Shown: positions 34,116-41,184 of the stretch, in pieces
Numbering within the stretch: the stretch's first letter is position 1
Layout: every line of letters starts with the position of its first letter
Assembly: GCF_022836935.1 (NCBI RefSeq)
Contig: NZ_CP083239.1
Coordinates: 2,370,001-2,434,000, forward strand
Length of the DNA: 64,000 nucleotides
Source: Ancylobacter polymorphus
GTDB lineage: Bacteria; Pseudomonadota; Alphaproteobacteria; Rhizobiales; Xanthobacteraceae
Direction of reading: 5' to 3'
Notes under the pieces: generated by a model
Databases searched by the model: none
What the model was told of the DNA's origin: nothing
What the model saw: the letters and a program-made list of their open reading frames with translations, nothing else
Translations under genes and position numbers: made by a program

Positions 34116-34691
34116 TCAGAAGCCGATGGCGGCGCGCGTCTCGGTTGCCGCCGCTCGGCCCGGCCAGCCGGCGGCCATGAACGTAAGGGATGCGCTCGCC
34201 CCGTGGTCGCGGCGCGCCGCCATCTGCGCCTTTTCCACCTTGAACCGGCGGGCTTCGGCCACCCGCCAGTGCCGCGGCGTGTCACCCACGACACGTTTGA
34301 ACACCGTGGTGAAATGCGCCTGCGTCTGAAAGCCGACCGCGAGGGCGATGTCGATCACCCGCTGGTTGGTGCCCGCCAGCAATTCCTGCGCGGCTTCGAT
34401 CCGGCAGCGCAGGAGATAGTCATGCGGGCGCAGTCCGGTGGCGAGACGGAACTGGGCGGCGAAATGCATGCGGCTCAGCCCGGCGGCGCCAGCCATGTCT
34501 GCGAGGGTGATGCGCTCGCCAATGTTCATCTTCACATATTCAACGACGCGCTTGAGGCGCCATTTCGGCAGCGCCGACTTGACCCGCGCATTGCGGTCAA
34601 TGGCGGTGATCGCGCCGTCTGCTTCCTGAAGGCGTTCTGCGCTCTCGCAATACACGCCGCTGTCGGTGGTGTTGGCTGCGGGGGAATGCAT
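34116..34691 (-). CDS. AraC-family transcriptional regulator
   Basis: A 191-residue regulator made of a short N-terminal region and an AraC-type double HTH domain (residues about 50-150). HTH 1 is in ERITLADMAGAAGLSRMHFA. HTH 2 and the family signature lie in VIDIALAVGFQTQAHFTTVF then KRVVGDTPRHWR. There is no room for a normal ligand-binding domain, so the signal is not clear. The start at 34691 (MHSPAANTTD) has a GAGAGG ribosome binding site. That site is paired in a predicted leader hairpin (separate entry). The gene is divergent from the histidine kinase gene. Confidence 0.85.
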   Translation of the reverse strand: MHSPAANTTDSGVYCESAERLQEADGAITAIDRNARVKSALPKWRLKRVVEYVKMNIGERITLADMAGAAGLSRMHFAAQFRLATGLRPHDYLLRCRIEAAQELLAGTNQRVIDIALAVGFQTQAHFTTVFKRVVGDTPRHWRVAEARRFKVEKAQMAARRDHGASASLTFMAAGWPGRAAATETRAAIGF

Positions 34692-34699
34692 CTGAAATC

Positions 34700-34735
34700 C
34701 TCTCAAGATCATCAGGCAATTCGATGAGTTGAGAG
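34700..34735 (-). promoter_or_regulatory. Leader hairpin that hides the AraC ribosome binding site
   Basis: On the minus strand the leader reads CTCTCAA, then TCATC, a 9-base loop, GATGA and TTGAGAG. The outer arms (34729-34735 and 34700-34706) pair over 7 bases and the inner arms over 5. The GAGAGG Shine-Dalgarno of the AraC gene (7 bases before its ATG) is the 3' arm of the outer stem, so folding would block translation. Direct from sequence; the regulatory effect is inferred. Confidence 0.55.
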
Positions 34736-34802
34736 TAGACGGCTGGACGCCAGACAAAATCGTACCAGCGTTTCGTTCGCTATGCTCTTGGGTGTCCGCT
34801 TT

Positions 34803-34816
34803 CATACCTTGGTATG
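34803..34816. promoter_or_regulatory. Palindrome CATACC-TT-GGTATG, candidate regulator site
   Basis: Perfect 6-base arms with a 2-base spacer, between the divergent AraC and histidine kinase genes. It could be an operator for either direction. Short enough that chance cannot be excluded. Confidence 0.35.
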
Positions 34817-35044
34817 TACGGCGAGCCGCCCGGAGATACCGAAGGAGGCATCGCCGCGACGGCACCGCGCCGGGGCGGGATAGACTATAAAAATACCTCT
34901 AAGCCCAGGAGCTGCGCGCGGGAAGATACCGGCGGCCGCGCCGCATCTGCGCTGGACCGTGCGAACAGGATAGCTTTAATCAGCACCTTCAACCGTCATG
35001 CGCCGTCTGACGGAACGTCAGGGCGGCGGGAGGTACCAGGCGGC

Positions 35045-36472
35045 ATGACGGGAAAATCACCGTATTTCTTTCCGGCTCTGGCCGTCGTCATGGCGGCACC
35101 GATCTTCGCCGTCGACACGCTCACGCCGCTCGATACCGCCATCGCCGTTCTCTACGTCGCCGTCATCATGCCATCGGCGCATTTCGTTGGCCGTCGCGGC
35201 GTGCTGGCGGTCTCGGGCACCTGCATCGCGCTGACGCTCACCAGTTTCTTCATCGTGCATCAGGACGACTGGGAGGGCTCGGCGCTGGTGCGGCTGATCG
35301 TCAGCCTGTCCGCCATCCTCATCACCAGCCTGCTCACCTTGCGCAACCAGCAAGTGACCTCGGCGCTGCGAGAGCAGGCCAACCTGCTCAATCTCACCCA
35401 CGACGCCATTTTCGTGCGCGATCTCGCCGACCGGATCACTTACTGGAATCACGGCGCCGAGGAGCTCTATGGCTGGAGCCGGGCGGAGGCACTGGGCCAG
35501 ACGGTCGCCAGCCTGCTGCGCACCCGCTTTCCTGACACGCCGGCGCGCATCCACGCGGCGCTGCTGGCGGACTCGCAATGGGCAGGCGAGCTGACCCATT
35601 TCAAGCGCGACGGTGCGCAGGTCACCGTGCTCAGCCGATGGTCGTTGCAACGCGACAAATCCGGCCGCCCGGTTGCTGTTATGGAGACCAATAACGACAT
35701 CACCGAACGCAAACGCTCCGAAGCCATGCTGCAAAAGGCCCAGACCGAGCTTGCCCATGCCGCGCGCGTGGCGACCATGGGCGAACTTACCGCTTCCATT
35801 GCCCATGAAGTGAACCAGCCGCTTGCCGCGGTCGTCACCAATGGCGAGGCGTGCCTGCGCTGGCTGGGGCGCGATGTGCCGGACCTTGGTGAGGCGCGTG
35901 CCTCGGTGGAGCGGATGATCAGCAACGGACGGCGCGCCAGCAATGTGATTGCCCGGCTGCGGGCGCTGGCCCGCCGCGACGATCCCGATCATGTCGCGCT
36001 CAACCTCAACGACGTCGTCGAGGACGCGTTGACGCTGGTGGAGCGGGAGGCGGATTCGCACCATGTCGCCGTCCAGCTCGACCTTCAGCTTGCGCTGCCG
36101 GCCATCTCCGGCGACCGCGTGCAGTTGCAGCAGGTGGTCATCAACCTGATGATGAACGCCATCCAGGCGATGGCCAGCGTTTCCGGCCGGGCAAGGCGCC
36201 TTGCGGTCACGACCCGGCAGGAGGCGATGGCCGGCGGCCCCGGCTGCGTGACGGTGGAGGTACGCGACACCGGCATCGGCGTGGACGGCGATGGGGCGGA
36301 ACATCTGTTCACCGCCTTCTACAGTACGAAGAAGGAGGGGCTCGGTATGGGGCTGTCGATCTGCCGCTCGATCATCGAGGCCCATGGCGGGCGCATAGCC
36401 TTCGCCGCCAATCCCGATCACGGGATGAAGTTCACCGTCAAGCTGCCCGCACTGAAGGAGCCGGCGCCGTGA
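35045..36472 (+). CDS. PAS-domain sensor histidine kinase (membrane-bound)
   Basis: A 475-residue kinase. Hydrophobic N-terminal segments (residues about 8-100; VMAAPIFAVDTLTPLDTAIA, LIVSLSAILITSLL) form a small membrane sensor. A PAS domain follows (about 100-225; HDAIFVRDLADRITYWNHGA), then HisKA with the phosphoacceptor in TASIAHEVNQPLAAVVTNGE and a HATPase_c domain with N box VVINLMMNAIQA and G boxes RDTGIGVDG and KKEGLGMGLSICRSIIEAHG. The HEVNQPL form is typical of kinases paired with FixJ-type regulators. The next gene overlaps its stop (GTGA) and encodes such a regulator. Signal unknown. Confidence 0.9.
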   Translation: MTGKSPYFFPALAVVMAAPIFAVDTLTPLDTAIAVLYVAVIMPSAHFVGRRGVLAVSGTCIALTLTSFFIVHQDDWEGSALVRLIVSLSAILITSLLTLRNQQVTSALREQANLLNLTHDAIFVRDLADRITYWNHGAEELYGWSRAEALGQTVASLLRTRFPDTPARIHAALLADSQWAGELTHFKRDGAQVTVLSRWSLQRDKSGRPVAVMETNNDITERKRSEAMLQKAQTELAHAARVATMGELTASIAHEVNQPLAAVVTNGEACLRWLGRDVPDLGEARASVERMISNGRRASNVIARLRALARRDDPDHVALNLNDVVEDALTLVEREADSHHVAVQLDLQLALPAISGDRVQLQQVVINLMMNAIQAMASVSGRARRLAVTTRQEAMAGGPGCVTVEVRDTGIGVDGDGAEHLFTAFYSTKKEGLGMGLSICRSIIEAHGGRIAFAANPDHGMKFTVKLPALKEPAP

Positions 36473-37128
36473 TTTCGCATACCTCGTCCAGCCGCCCGCC
36501 CGCCGCCGCGCCCGCGCCGACAGTGATCGTCGTCGATGACGACGAGGCGTTGCGCGAGGCGCTGAGCAGCCTGTTTCGCTCGGTCGGGCTGCGGGTCGAA
36601 CTCTATGGCTCGGCGGCGGAACTGCTCGCCGCCAAGCCGCCCGCCGCGCCGCGCTGCCTGGTGCTCGACATCCGCCTGCCGGGGGTGAGCGGGCTGGACT
36701 TCCAGGCCCAGATCGCCGCCTCGCCCATGAACATGCCCATCATCTTCATGACCGGTCACGGTGATATCCCGATGACCGTTCGGGCGATGAAGGCGGGCGC
36801 GGTGGACTTTCTCACGAAGCCGTTCCGCGACCAGGACATGCTCGATGCGGTCACGACGGCGCTCGAGCATGACCGCCGGCAGAGCGAGGCCAACAAGGCA
36901 GCCACCGACATCCGGGATCTCTATCAGTCGCTCACCGCCCGCGAGAAGGAGGTGATGGCGCTCGTCACCTCAGGGCTGATGAACAAGCAGGTGGCGGCGC
37001 AGATCAATCTGTCGGAGATCACCGTGAAGATCCACCGGGGCCATGTGATGCGCAAAATGAACGCTAAGTCCTTGGCGGATCTGGTGCGGATGGCCGAAAC
37101 GCTCGGCCTTGGCATCACAAAGGCTTAA
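36469..37128 (+). CDS. FixJ/NarL-type response regulator with LuxR HTH
   Basis: A 219-residue response regulator. The receiver (residues 18-130) has the acidic pair in VIVVDDDEAL, the phosphoacceptor Asp in LVLDIRLPGVSGLD, Thr in IIFMTGHGDIPM and Lys in FLTKPFRDQD. A LuxR-type HTH follows (about 150-210; LTAREKEVMALVTSGLMNKQ and EITVKIHRGHVMRK). The GTG start overlaps the kinase stop by 4 bases, so kinase and regulator are a pair. The PIFMTGHGDIPMTVRAMKAG stretch is typical of the FixJ/TodT branch. Targets unknown. Confidence 0.9.
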   Translation: MISHTSSSRPPAAAPAPTVIVVDDDEALREALSSLFRSVGLRVELYGSAAELLAAKPPAAPRCLVLDIRLPGVSGLDFQAQIAASPMNMPIIFMTGHGDIPMTVRAMKAGAVDFLTKPFRDQDMLDAVTTALEHDRRQSEANKAATDIRDLYQSLTAREKEVMALVTSGLMNKQVAAQINLSEITVKIHRGHVMRKMNAKSLADLVRMAETLGLGITKA

Positions 37129-37226
37129 ATTGCAAACCTCCGTATGATTTGCATCCCGGACCATTCGCGCCATCCTTCAGGGAACGCGCCAAGGCGTGCC
37201 GCTTTGACCGCGAAAGGAATGCCCCC

Positions 37227-37610
37227 GTGTCTGAAGTTCCGATGATCGCCATCGTCGATGATGATGAGTCGGTGCGCGTGGCCACCTCCAGCCTTGTCCG
37301 GTCCTTCGGCTTCAAGACGACGGTGTTCGCGTCGGCGGAAGATTTTCTCGCCTCGCCGACGATGCCGCGCACGGCCTGCCTCGTTACCGATGTGCAGATG
37401 CCGACCATGAGCGGCATCGAACTGTTCGAGGCGTTGCGGGCGCGGGGCGTCGCCCTTCCCGTGATCTTCATCACCAGCTTTCCCGAGGAGCGGGTGAAGC
37501 GGCGGGCGCAGGAGGCGGGCGCCGCCGGCTTCCTCGCCAAGCCGTTCGACGCCGACACCATGATGGGCTGCGTGTTCGAAGCCCTCAAGGGCCAGCCGCT
37601 ACCGCGCTAG
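37227..37610 (+). CDS. Stand-alone receiver-domain response regulator
   Basis: A 127-residue single receiver domain with no output domain. The acidic pair is in IAIVDDDESVR, the phosphoacceptor Asp in LVTDVQMPTMSGIE, Ser in VIFITSFPEE and Lys in GFLAKPFDADT. The GTG start at 37227 has GAAAGGA upstream. It lies about 100 bases after the FixJ-type gene on the same strand and is close in sequence type to that gene's receiver. It could take phosphate from the same kinase as a sink or act on a partner protein. The role is inferred. Confidence 0.87.
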   Translation: MSEVPMIAIVDDDESVRVATSSLVRSFGFKTTVFASAEDFLASPTMPRTACLVTDVQMPTMSGIELFEALRARGVALPVIFITSFPEERVKRRAQEAGAAGFLAKPFDADTMMGCVFEALKGQPLPR

Positions 37611-37725
37611 CGCCGGTCCGCCGCCGCCGTTCAAACCGACAAGACGAGCGCCGCTTCGGGGCGCATGCTGACGCTTGTCCTGTATTCGACCCATGCGCCC
37701 CCGCACCGAGCCTCAGGAGCCTGTT

Positions 37726-38253
37726 ATGGACATCGAAGCTACCAAGAAGCGCCGCCTCGCCCCGCTGGGGACTCCCACCGCCTTGCCTTCCAACGCCGTC
37801 GCCGACATCGCCGGTGCCCTGACCACGCTGCTGGCCGACGTGTTCACGCTCTACATCAAGACCAAGAACTTCCACTGGCACCTCTCGGGCCCGCACTTCC
37901 GCGATTATCACCTCATGCTCGACGAGCAGGGCGATCAGCTCTTCGCCATGACCGACGACATCGCCGAGCGCGTGCGCAAGCTCGGCGGCGTAACGCTGCG
38001 TTCGGTCGGCCACATCGCCCGGTTGTCGCGGCTCGACGACAATGACGCCGATTTTGTCACCGCCCAGGACATGCTGGCCGAACTGTGCAGCGACAATATC
38101 GCGCTCGCCGGCTTCCTGCGCGCCACCCACGCGCTGTGCGACGAGCATGGTGATGTTGCCAGTGCCAGCCTGATCGAGAACTGGATCGACGAGACCGAGC
38201 GCCGGACCTGGTTCCTCTACGAATCCGGCCGCCACGACGAGGCGCGGGGCTGA
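37726..38253 (+). CDS. dps: Dps family DNA-binding ferritin
   Basis: A 175-residue mini-ferritin that oxidises and stores iron and protects DNA in starved or stressed cells. The ferroxidase residues are visible in KTKNFHWHLSGPHFRDYHLM, LDEQGDQLF and DDIAERVRKLGG. The N-terminal tail is basic (EATKKRRLAPLGTP), typical for DNA-binding Dps. The ATG at 37726 has CAGGAG upstream; an earlier in-frame start is less likely. About 175 bases follow before the GST gene, with nothing recognisable. Confidence 0.93.
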   Translation: MDIEATKKRRLAPLGTPTALPSNAVADIAGALTTLLADVFTLYIKTKNFHWHLSGPHFRDYHLMLDEQGDQLFAMTDDIAERVRKLGGVTLRSVGHIARLSRLDDNDADFVTAQDMLAELCSDNIALAGFLRATHALCDEHGDVASASLIENWIDETERRTWFLYESGRHDEARG

Positions 38254-38427
38254 GCCGCCGCGCGCTGCCTGCTTCCTCCCCGAAGACCCACCTGGCCGTC
38301 GCTGTGCCGCAGCGGCGGCCGCTTCTTGTCGGCACCGGGCCGCACGGTGCGAGCGCCGGCCGGATCGAACCAACATCGCCGGCCGTCGTTTTCTGCCCGG
38401 AGATTGCCGGCAGAAGGAGGCGTTGGC

Positions 38428-39144
38428 GTGAGCGATTATGATTTCTACTACTGGCCGCTGCCGTTTCGCGGCCAGTTCATCCGGGGGCTTCTGGCCCATG
38501 CCGGCAAGAGCTGGGACGAGCATGGGGCGGGGGAGATCGAAGCGCTGATGCAGCGTGATCCGACCGACCAGCCCATTGCCTTCATGGGACCACCGGTGCT
38601 TGTCGAGCGCGCCACTGGCCTTGCCTTGTCGCAGATGCCGGCCATCGCGATCTATCTCGGCGAGAGTCTCGGCCTCATCGCCGACGATCCCGCCCGGCGG
38701 GCGCTGACGGCGAAAGTGGTCAATGATGCCAATGACGTGCTGGACGAGGTGACGCTGGATGGCGGTCGGCAGATGTGGACGCGCGCGCGTTGGGAGGCTT
38801 TCATTCCCCGTCTGATCCATTGGATGCGGATCGGCGAGGCGATGGGCCGGCGTCACGGCTTGACGGCGGAGCGCGGCACGCTGCTCGGCACCCCGGAGCC
38901 GGGCGTCGCCGACATTGTCACCAGCACGCTATGGTGCACGATGGGCGAGCGCTTTCCTGCCATTGAGGCGCTACTGGATGAGAATGCACCCCAAATCGCC
39001 GGCCTGACGCGGCGTGTCGCCGCCATTCCCGCCCTCACCACATTGCGGGAGCGTTCGCGCCAGCTCTATGGCGACGCCTATTGCGGCGGCGAGATCGAAA
39101 AATCGCTGCGGCAGGTTCTGCTTGCCGCCACTGGACGTTCCTGA
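38428..39144 (+). CDS. Glutathione S-transferase family protein
   Basis: A 238-residue protein with a thioredoxin-like N-terminal domain (SDYDFYYWPLPFRGQFIRGL, GPPVLVERATGLALSQMPAI, the last with the Ser/Pro glutathione contact) and a helical C-terminal domain. The GTG start at 38428 has a strong AGAAGGAGG ribosome binding site 8 bases upstream. The substrate is unknown. It converges with the second MarR gene, 15 bases between stops. Confidence 0.82.
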   Translation: MSDYDFYYWPLPFRGQFIRGLLAHAGKSWDEHGAGEIEALMQRDPTDQPIAFMGPPVLVERATGLALSQMPAIAIYLGESLGLIADDPARRALTAKVVNDANDVLDEVTLDGGRQMWTRARWEAFIPRLIHWMRIGEAMGRRHGLTAERGTLLGTPEPGVADIVTSTLWCTMGERFPAIEALLDENAPQIAGLTRRVAAIPALTTLRERSRQLYGDAYCGGEIEKSLRQVLLAATGRS

Positions 39145-39159
39145 CCGCGAGGGCGCGGC

Positions 39160-39621
39160 TCAGCCGAGCTTGCGCAGCAGCCGCAGCACTTCCGCGCGTT
39201 CGCTCGGGGTTAGCGGTTCGAGCGTGGCCGCGCTGATCTCTTCGGCCACCCGGATCGCGACATCGGCGACCTCGCGGCCACGGGCGGACAGGTCGAGCGT
39301 GCGGCGGCGGCGGTCGCGCGGATCGTCGGTTATAGAGAGCAGCGCGCGCGCCTCCAGCCGGTCGACCACGCCCTTGATAGTGGCGGCATCGAGATGAATC
39401 AGCCGCCCGAGCTGGTTCTGCGAGCAAGGGCCGATCTCGCGCAGCTTGGCGAGGGCGGCGAATTGCGGCGGCGTCAGCCCTTCGACCATCCGCGCCGCGA
39501 AAAGCGCGGTGTGGCGTTGGCTGGCGACGCGGATGAGAAAGCCGACCTGTGCGTCGACGTGATAGGCAGCGCCGGGTCGGACGCTGGCGCCGTCCGGCTG
39601 GTACGCGCCCTCGCTGTTCAT
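39160..39621 (-). CDS. MarR-family transcriptional regulator
   Basis: A 153-residue winged-helix regulator. The DNA-binding core includes LTPPQFAALAKLREIGPCSQ, the recognition helix LGRLIHLDAATIKGVVDRLE and the wing DDPRDRRRRTLDLSARG. The ATG at 39621 has GGGAGG 8 bases upstream; an upstream in-frame ATG is less likely. A perfect inverted repeat just upstream (separate entry) suggests autoregulation. Neighbouring targets might be the convergent GST gene or the liv operon upstream. Confidence 0.88.
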   Translation of the reverse strand: MNSEGAYQPDGASVRPGAAYHVDAQVGFLIRVASQRHTALFAARMVEGLTPPQFAALAKLREIGPCSQNQLGRLIHLDAATIKGVVDRLEARALLSITDDPRDRRRRTLDLSARGREVADVAIRVAEEISAATLEPLTPSERAEVLRLLRKLG

Positions 39622-39633
39622 GACGATGCCTCC

Positions 39634-39658
39634 CTCTGATACCGTCATCGCATCAGAG
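39634..39658. promoter_or_regulatory. Inverted repeat upstream of second MarR gene, candidate operator
   Basis: Perfect arms CTCTGAT (39634-39640) and ATCAGAG (39652-39658) with 11 bases between. The repeat abuts the MarR gene's ribosome binding site (GGGAGG, 39629-39634), so a bound dimer would block initiation or early elongation. Same arm length and spacing as the repeat before the first MarR gene at 8374-8398. Confidence 0.5.
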
Positions 39659-39724
39659 CACAGCCCGGCCATCACGCAAGAGCAAATTGTGCGTATAGAA
39701 GCACTCGCGTGGTGGTGGGGCGGC

Positions 39725-40411
39725 CTAGGGCGGTGGCGCCGGCGCCGGTCCGCGCAGTTCGCCCTGCTCGATCCGCAGAACCCGGTCGCAGAGCCCGGCG
39801 CAGAGGTCCGAATTCTCCTCGCAGATCAGCAGCGACAGGCCGCTCGCCTTCAGCCGCGCCAGCGCCCGGCCCATCTGCTCGACCACGATCGGCGCCACCC
39901 CTTCCGAGGGCTCGTCGAGCAGCAGCAGCGCCGGGTTGCCGATCAGCGCGCGGGCCACGGCCAGCATCTGTTGTTCGCCGCCCGACATCTGTCCGCCGCG
40001 CCGCTCGCGCATGTCGCCGAGCTGAGGGAACAGCTCGAACACGGCTTCCAGCGTCCACGCGGCGCGGCCGGCGCCGGGCAGAGGCGGGCGGCGGCCCAGG
40101 TCGAGATTTTCCCGGACGGTGAGTTCGGTGAAGATGCGGCGATCCTCCGGCACATAGCCGACGCCGAGGCGGGCGATGGCGTGGGTTGGCAGCGCGATAA
40201 GGTCGGTGCCGCCGAAGCTCAGCCGGCGCGCCCGCCGCCGGACAAGACCCATGATCGCCTTGAGCGTGGTCGACTTTCCGGCACCGTTGCGCCCGACCAG
40301 CGCGACGGCTTCGCCGGGCGCCACTTGGAAGGACAGGTCGAACAGGATCTGAGCCTCGCCATACCAGGCGTCGAGACCCTCGATTTCCAGAATCGGCGGG
40401 TCCGACCTCAT
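39725..40411 (-). CDS. livF: Branched-chain amino acid type ABC transporter ATPase, LivF-like
   Basis: A 228-residue ATPase. Walker A is VGRNGAGKSTTLKAIMG, the signature is MSGGEQQMLAVARAL and Walker B is LLLLDEPSEGVAPIVV. The APIVVEQ tail after Walker B is characteristic of LivF. The ATG overlaps the livG stop by 4 bases. It is the last gene of the operon livK-HM-G-F; about 100 bases separate it from the MarR gene. LivF-type transporters carry branched-chain amino acids, but relatives carry amides or urea, so the substrate is open. Confidence 0.92.
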   Translation of the reverse strand: MRSDPPILEIEGLDAWYGEAQILFDLSFQVAPGEAVALVGRNGAGKSTTLKAIMGLVRRRARRLSFGGTDLIALPTHAIARLGVGYVPEDRRIFTELTVRENLDLGRRPPLPGAGRAAWTLEAVFELFPQLGDMRERRGGQMSGGEQQMLAVARALIGNPALLLLDEPSEGVAPIVVEQMGRALARLKASGLSLLICEENSDLCAGLCDRVLRIEQGELRGPAPAPPP

Positions 40412-41184
40412 GGCGCCTCGCTCGACGCGGGCGCGACACCCCCGAGATAGGCGGCGCGCACCGCCGGGTCGTTCCGCACCTCTTCGACCCCGCCATTGGC
40501 GATCAGCCGTCCACGCGCCAGCACGACCACGCGGTCGGCATGGCCGAACACCACATCCATGGCGTGCTCAGTGAACAGCACGGCGAGATCCCGCGCCCGG
40601 GTGAGGCTGCGCACCAGCGCGATCATCGCCTGCCGCTCGTCGCCCGACATGCCGGCGGTGGGTTCGTCCATCAGTAAGAGGCCGGGGTTGCCGGCCAGCG
40701 CCATGGCGAGTTCGAGCCGCTTCACGTCGCCATAGGCGAGGGTGGCGGCGGGGCGTTCGGCCTGCGCGGCCATGCCGGTCTGTTCCAGCAGCGCCAGCGC
40801 CTCCTCGCGCGCCATGCGATGTGCCGGCGCCCACAGGCGAAAAACCTGCCCGCGGGCGGCGATCAGCGCCATCTGCACGTTTTCCCGCACCGTCATCGAA
40901 CCGAAGACGCTGGCGACCTGGAAGGTGCGGCCCACGCCCAGCCGGGCGATACGGCGGGGGGCGAGGCCGGTGATATCGCGGCCCTTGAGCCGCACCTCGC
41001 CGGCATCCGGCCGCAGCTGGCCGTTGACGATGTTGAAGCAGGTGGATTTGCCGGCGCCGTTCGGGCCGATCAGCGCCAGCAATTCGCCGGGCGCAATAGT
41101 AAAGCTCACCCCGTCCAGCGCTCGCACGCCGCCATAATGCTTTGTCAGCGCTGAGATTTCCAGGACGGGCGTGCCGACACTCAT
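40408..41184 (-). CDS. livG: Branched-chain amino acid type ABC transporter ATPase, LivG-like
   Basis: A 258-residue ATPase. Walker A is IGPNGAGKSTCFNIVNGQLR. The LivG-specific segment after it (VRLKGRDITGLAPRRIARLG, GRTFQVASVFGSMTVREN) precedes the signature region ATLAYGDVKRLELAMALAGN, where the canonical LSGG is replaced by LAYGD, as is common in LivG. Walker B is LLLMDEPTAGMSGDE. The start at 41184 overlaps the permease stop (ATGA). It partners with LivF. Confidence 0.92.
   Translation of the reverse strand: MSVGTPVLEISALTKHYGGVRALDGVSFTIAPGELLALIGPNGAGKSTCFNIVNGQLRPDAGEVRLKGRDITGLAPRRIARLGVGRTFQVASVFGSMTVRENVQMALIAARGQVFRLWAPAHRMAREEALALLEQTGMAAQAERPAATLAYGDVKRLELAMALAGNPGLLLMDEPTAGMSGDERQAMIALVRSLTRARDLAVLFTEHAMDVVFGHADRVVVLARGRLIANGGVEEVRNDPAVRAAYLGGVAPASSEAP

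Larger units (their letters stand above)
34692..35044. other. 353-base intergenic region between AraC and kinase genes
   Basis: No gene visible. It holds the AraC leader hairpin (34700-34735), a palindrome CATACC-TT-GGTATG (34803-34816), and a locally A/T-rich patch around 34880-34900 (GACTATAAAAATACC), a possible promoter region for the kinase gene. The kinase ribosome binding site GGGAGG is at about 35028-35033. Confidence 0.6.
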
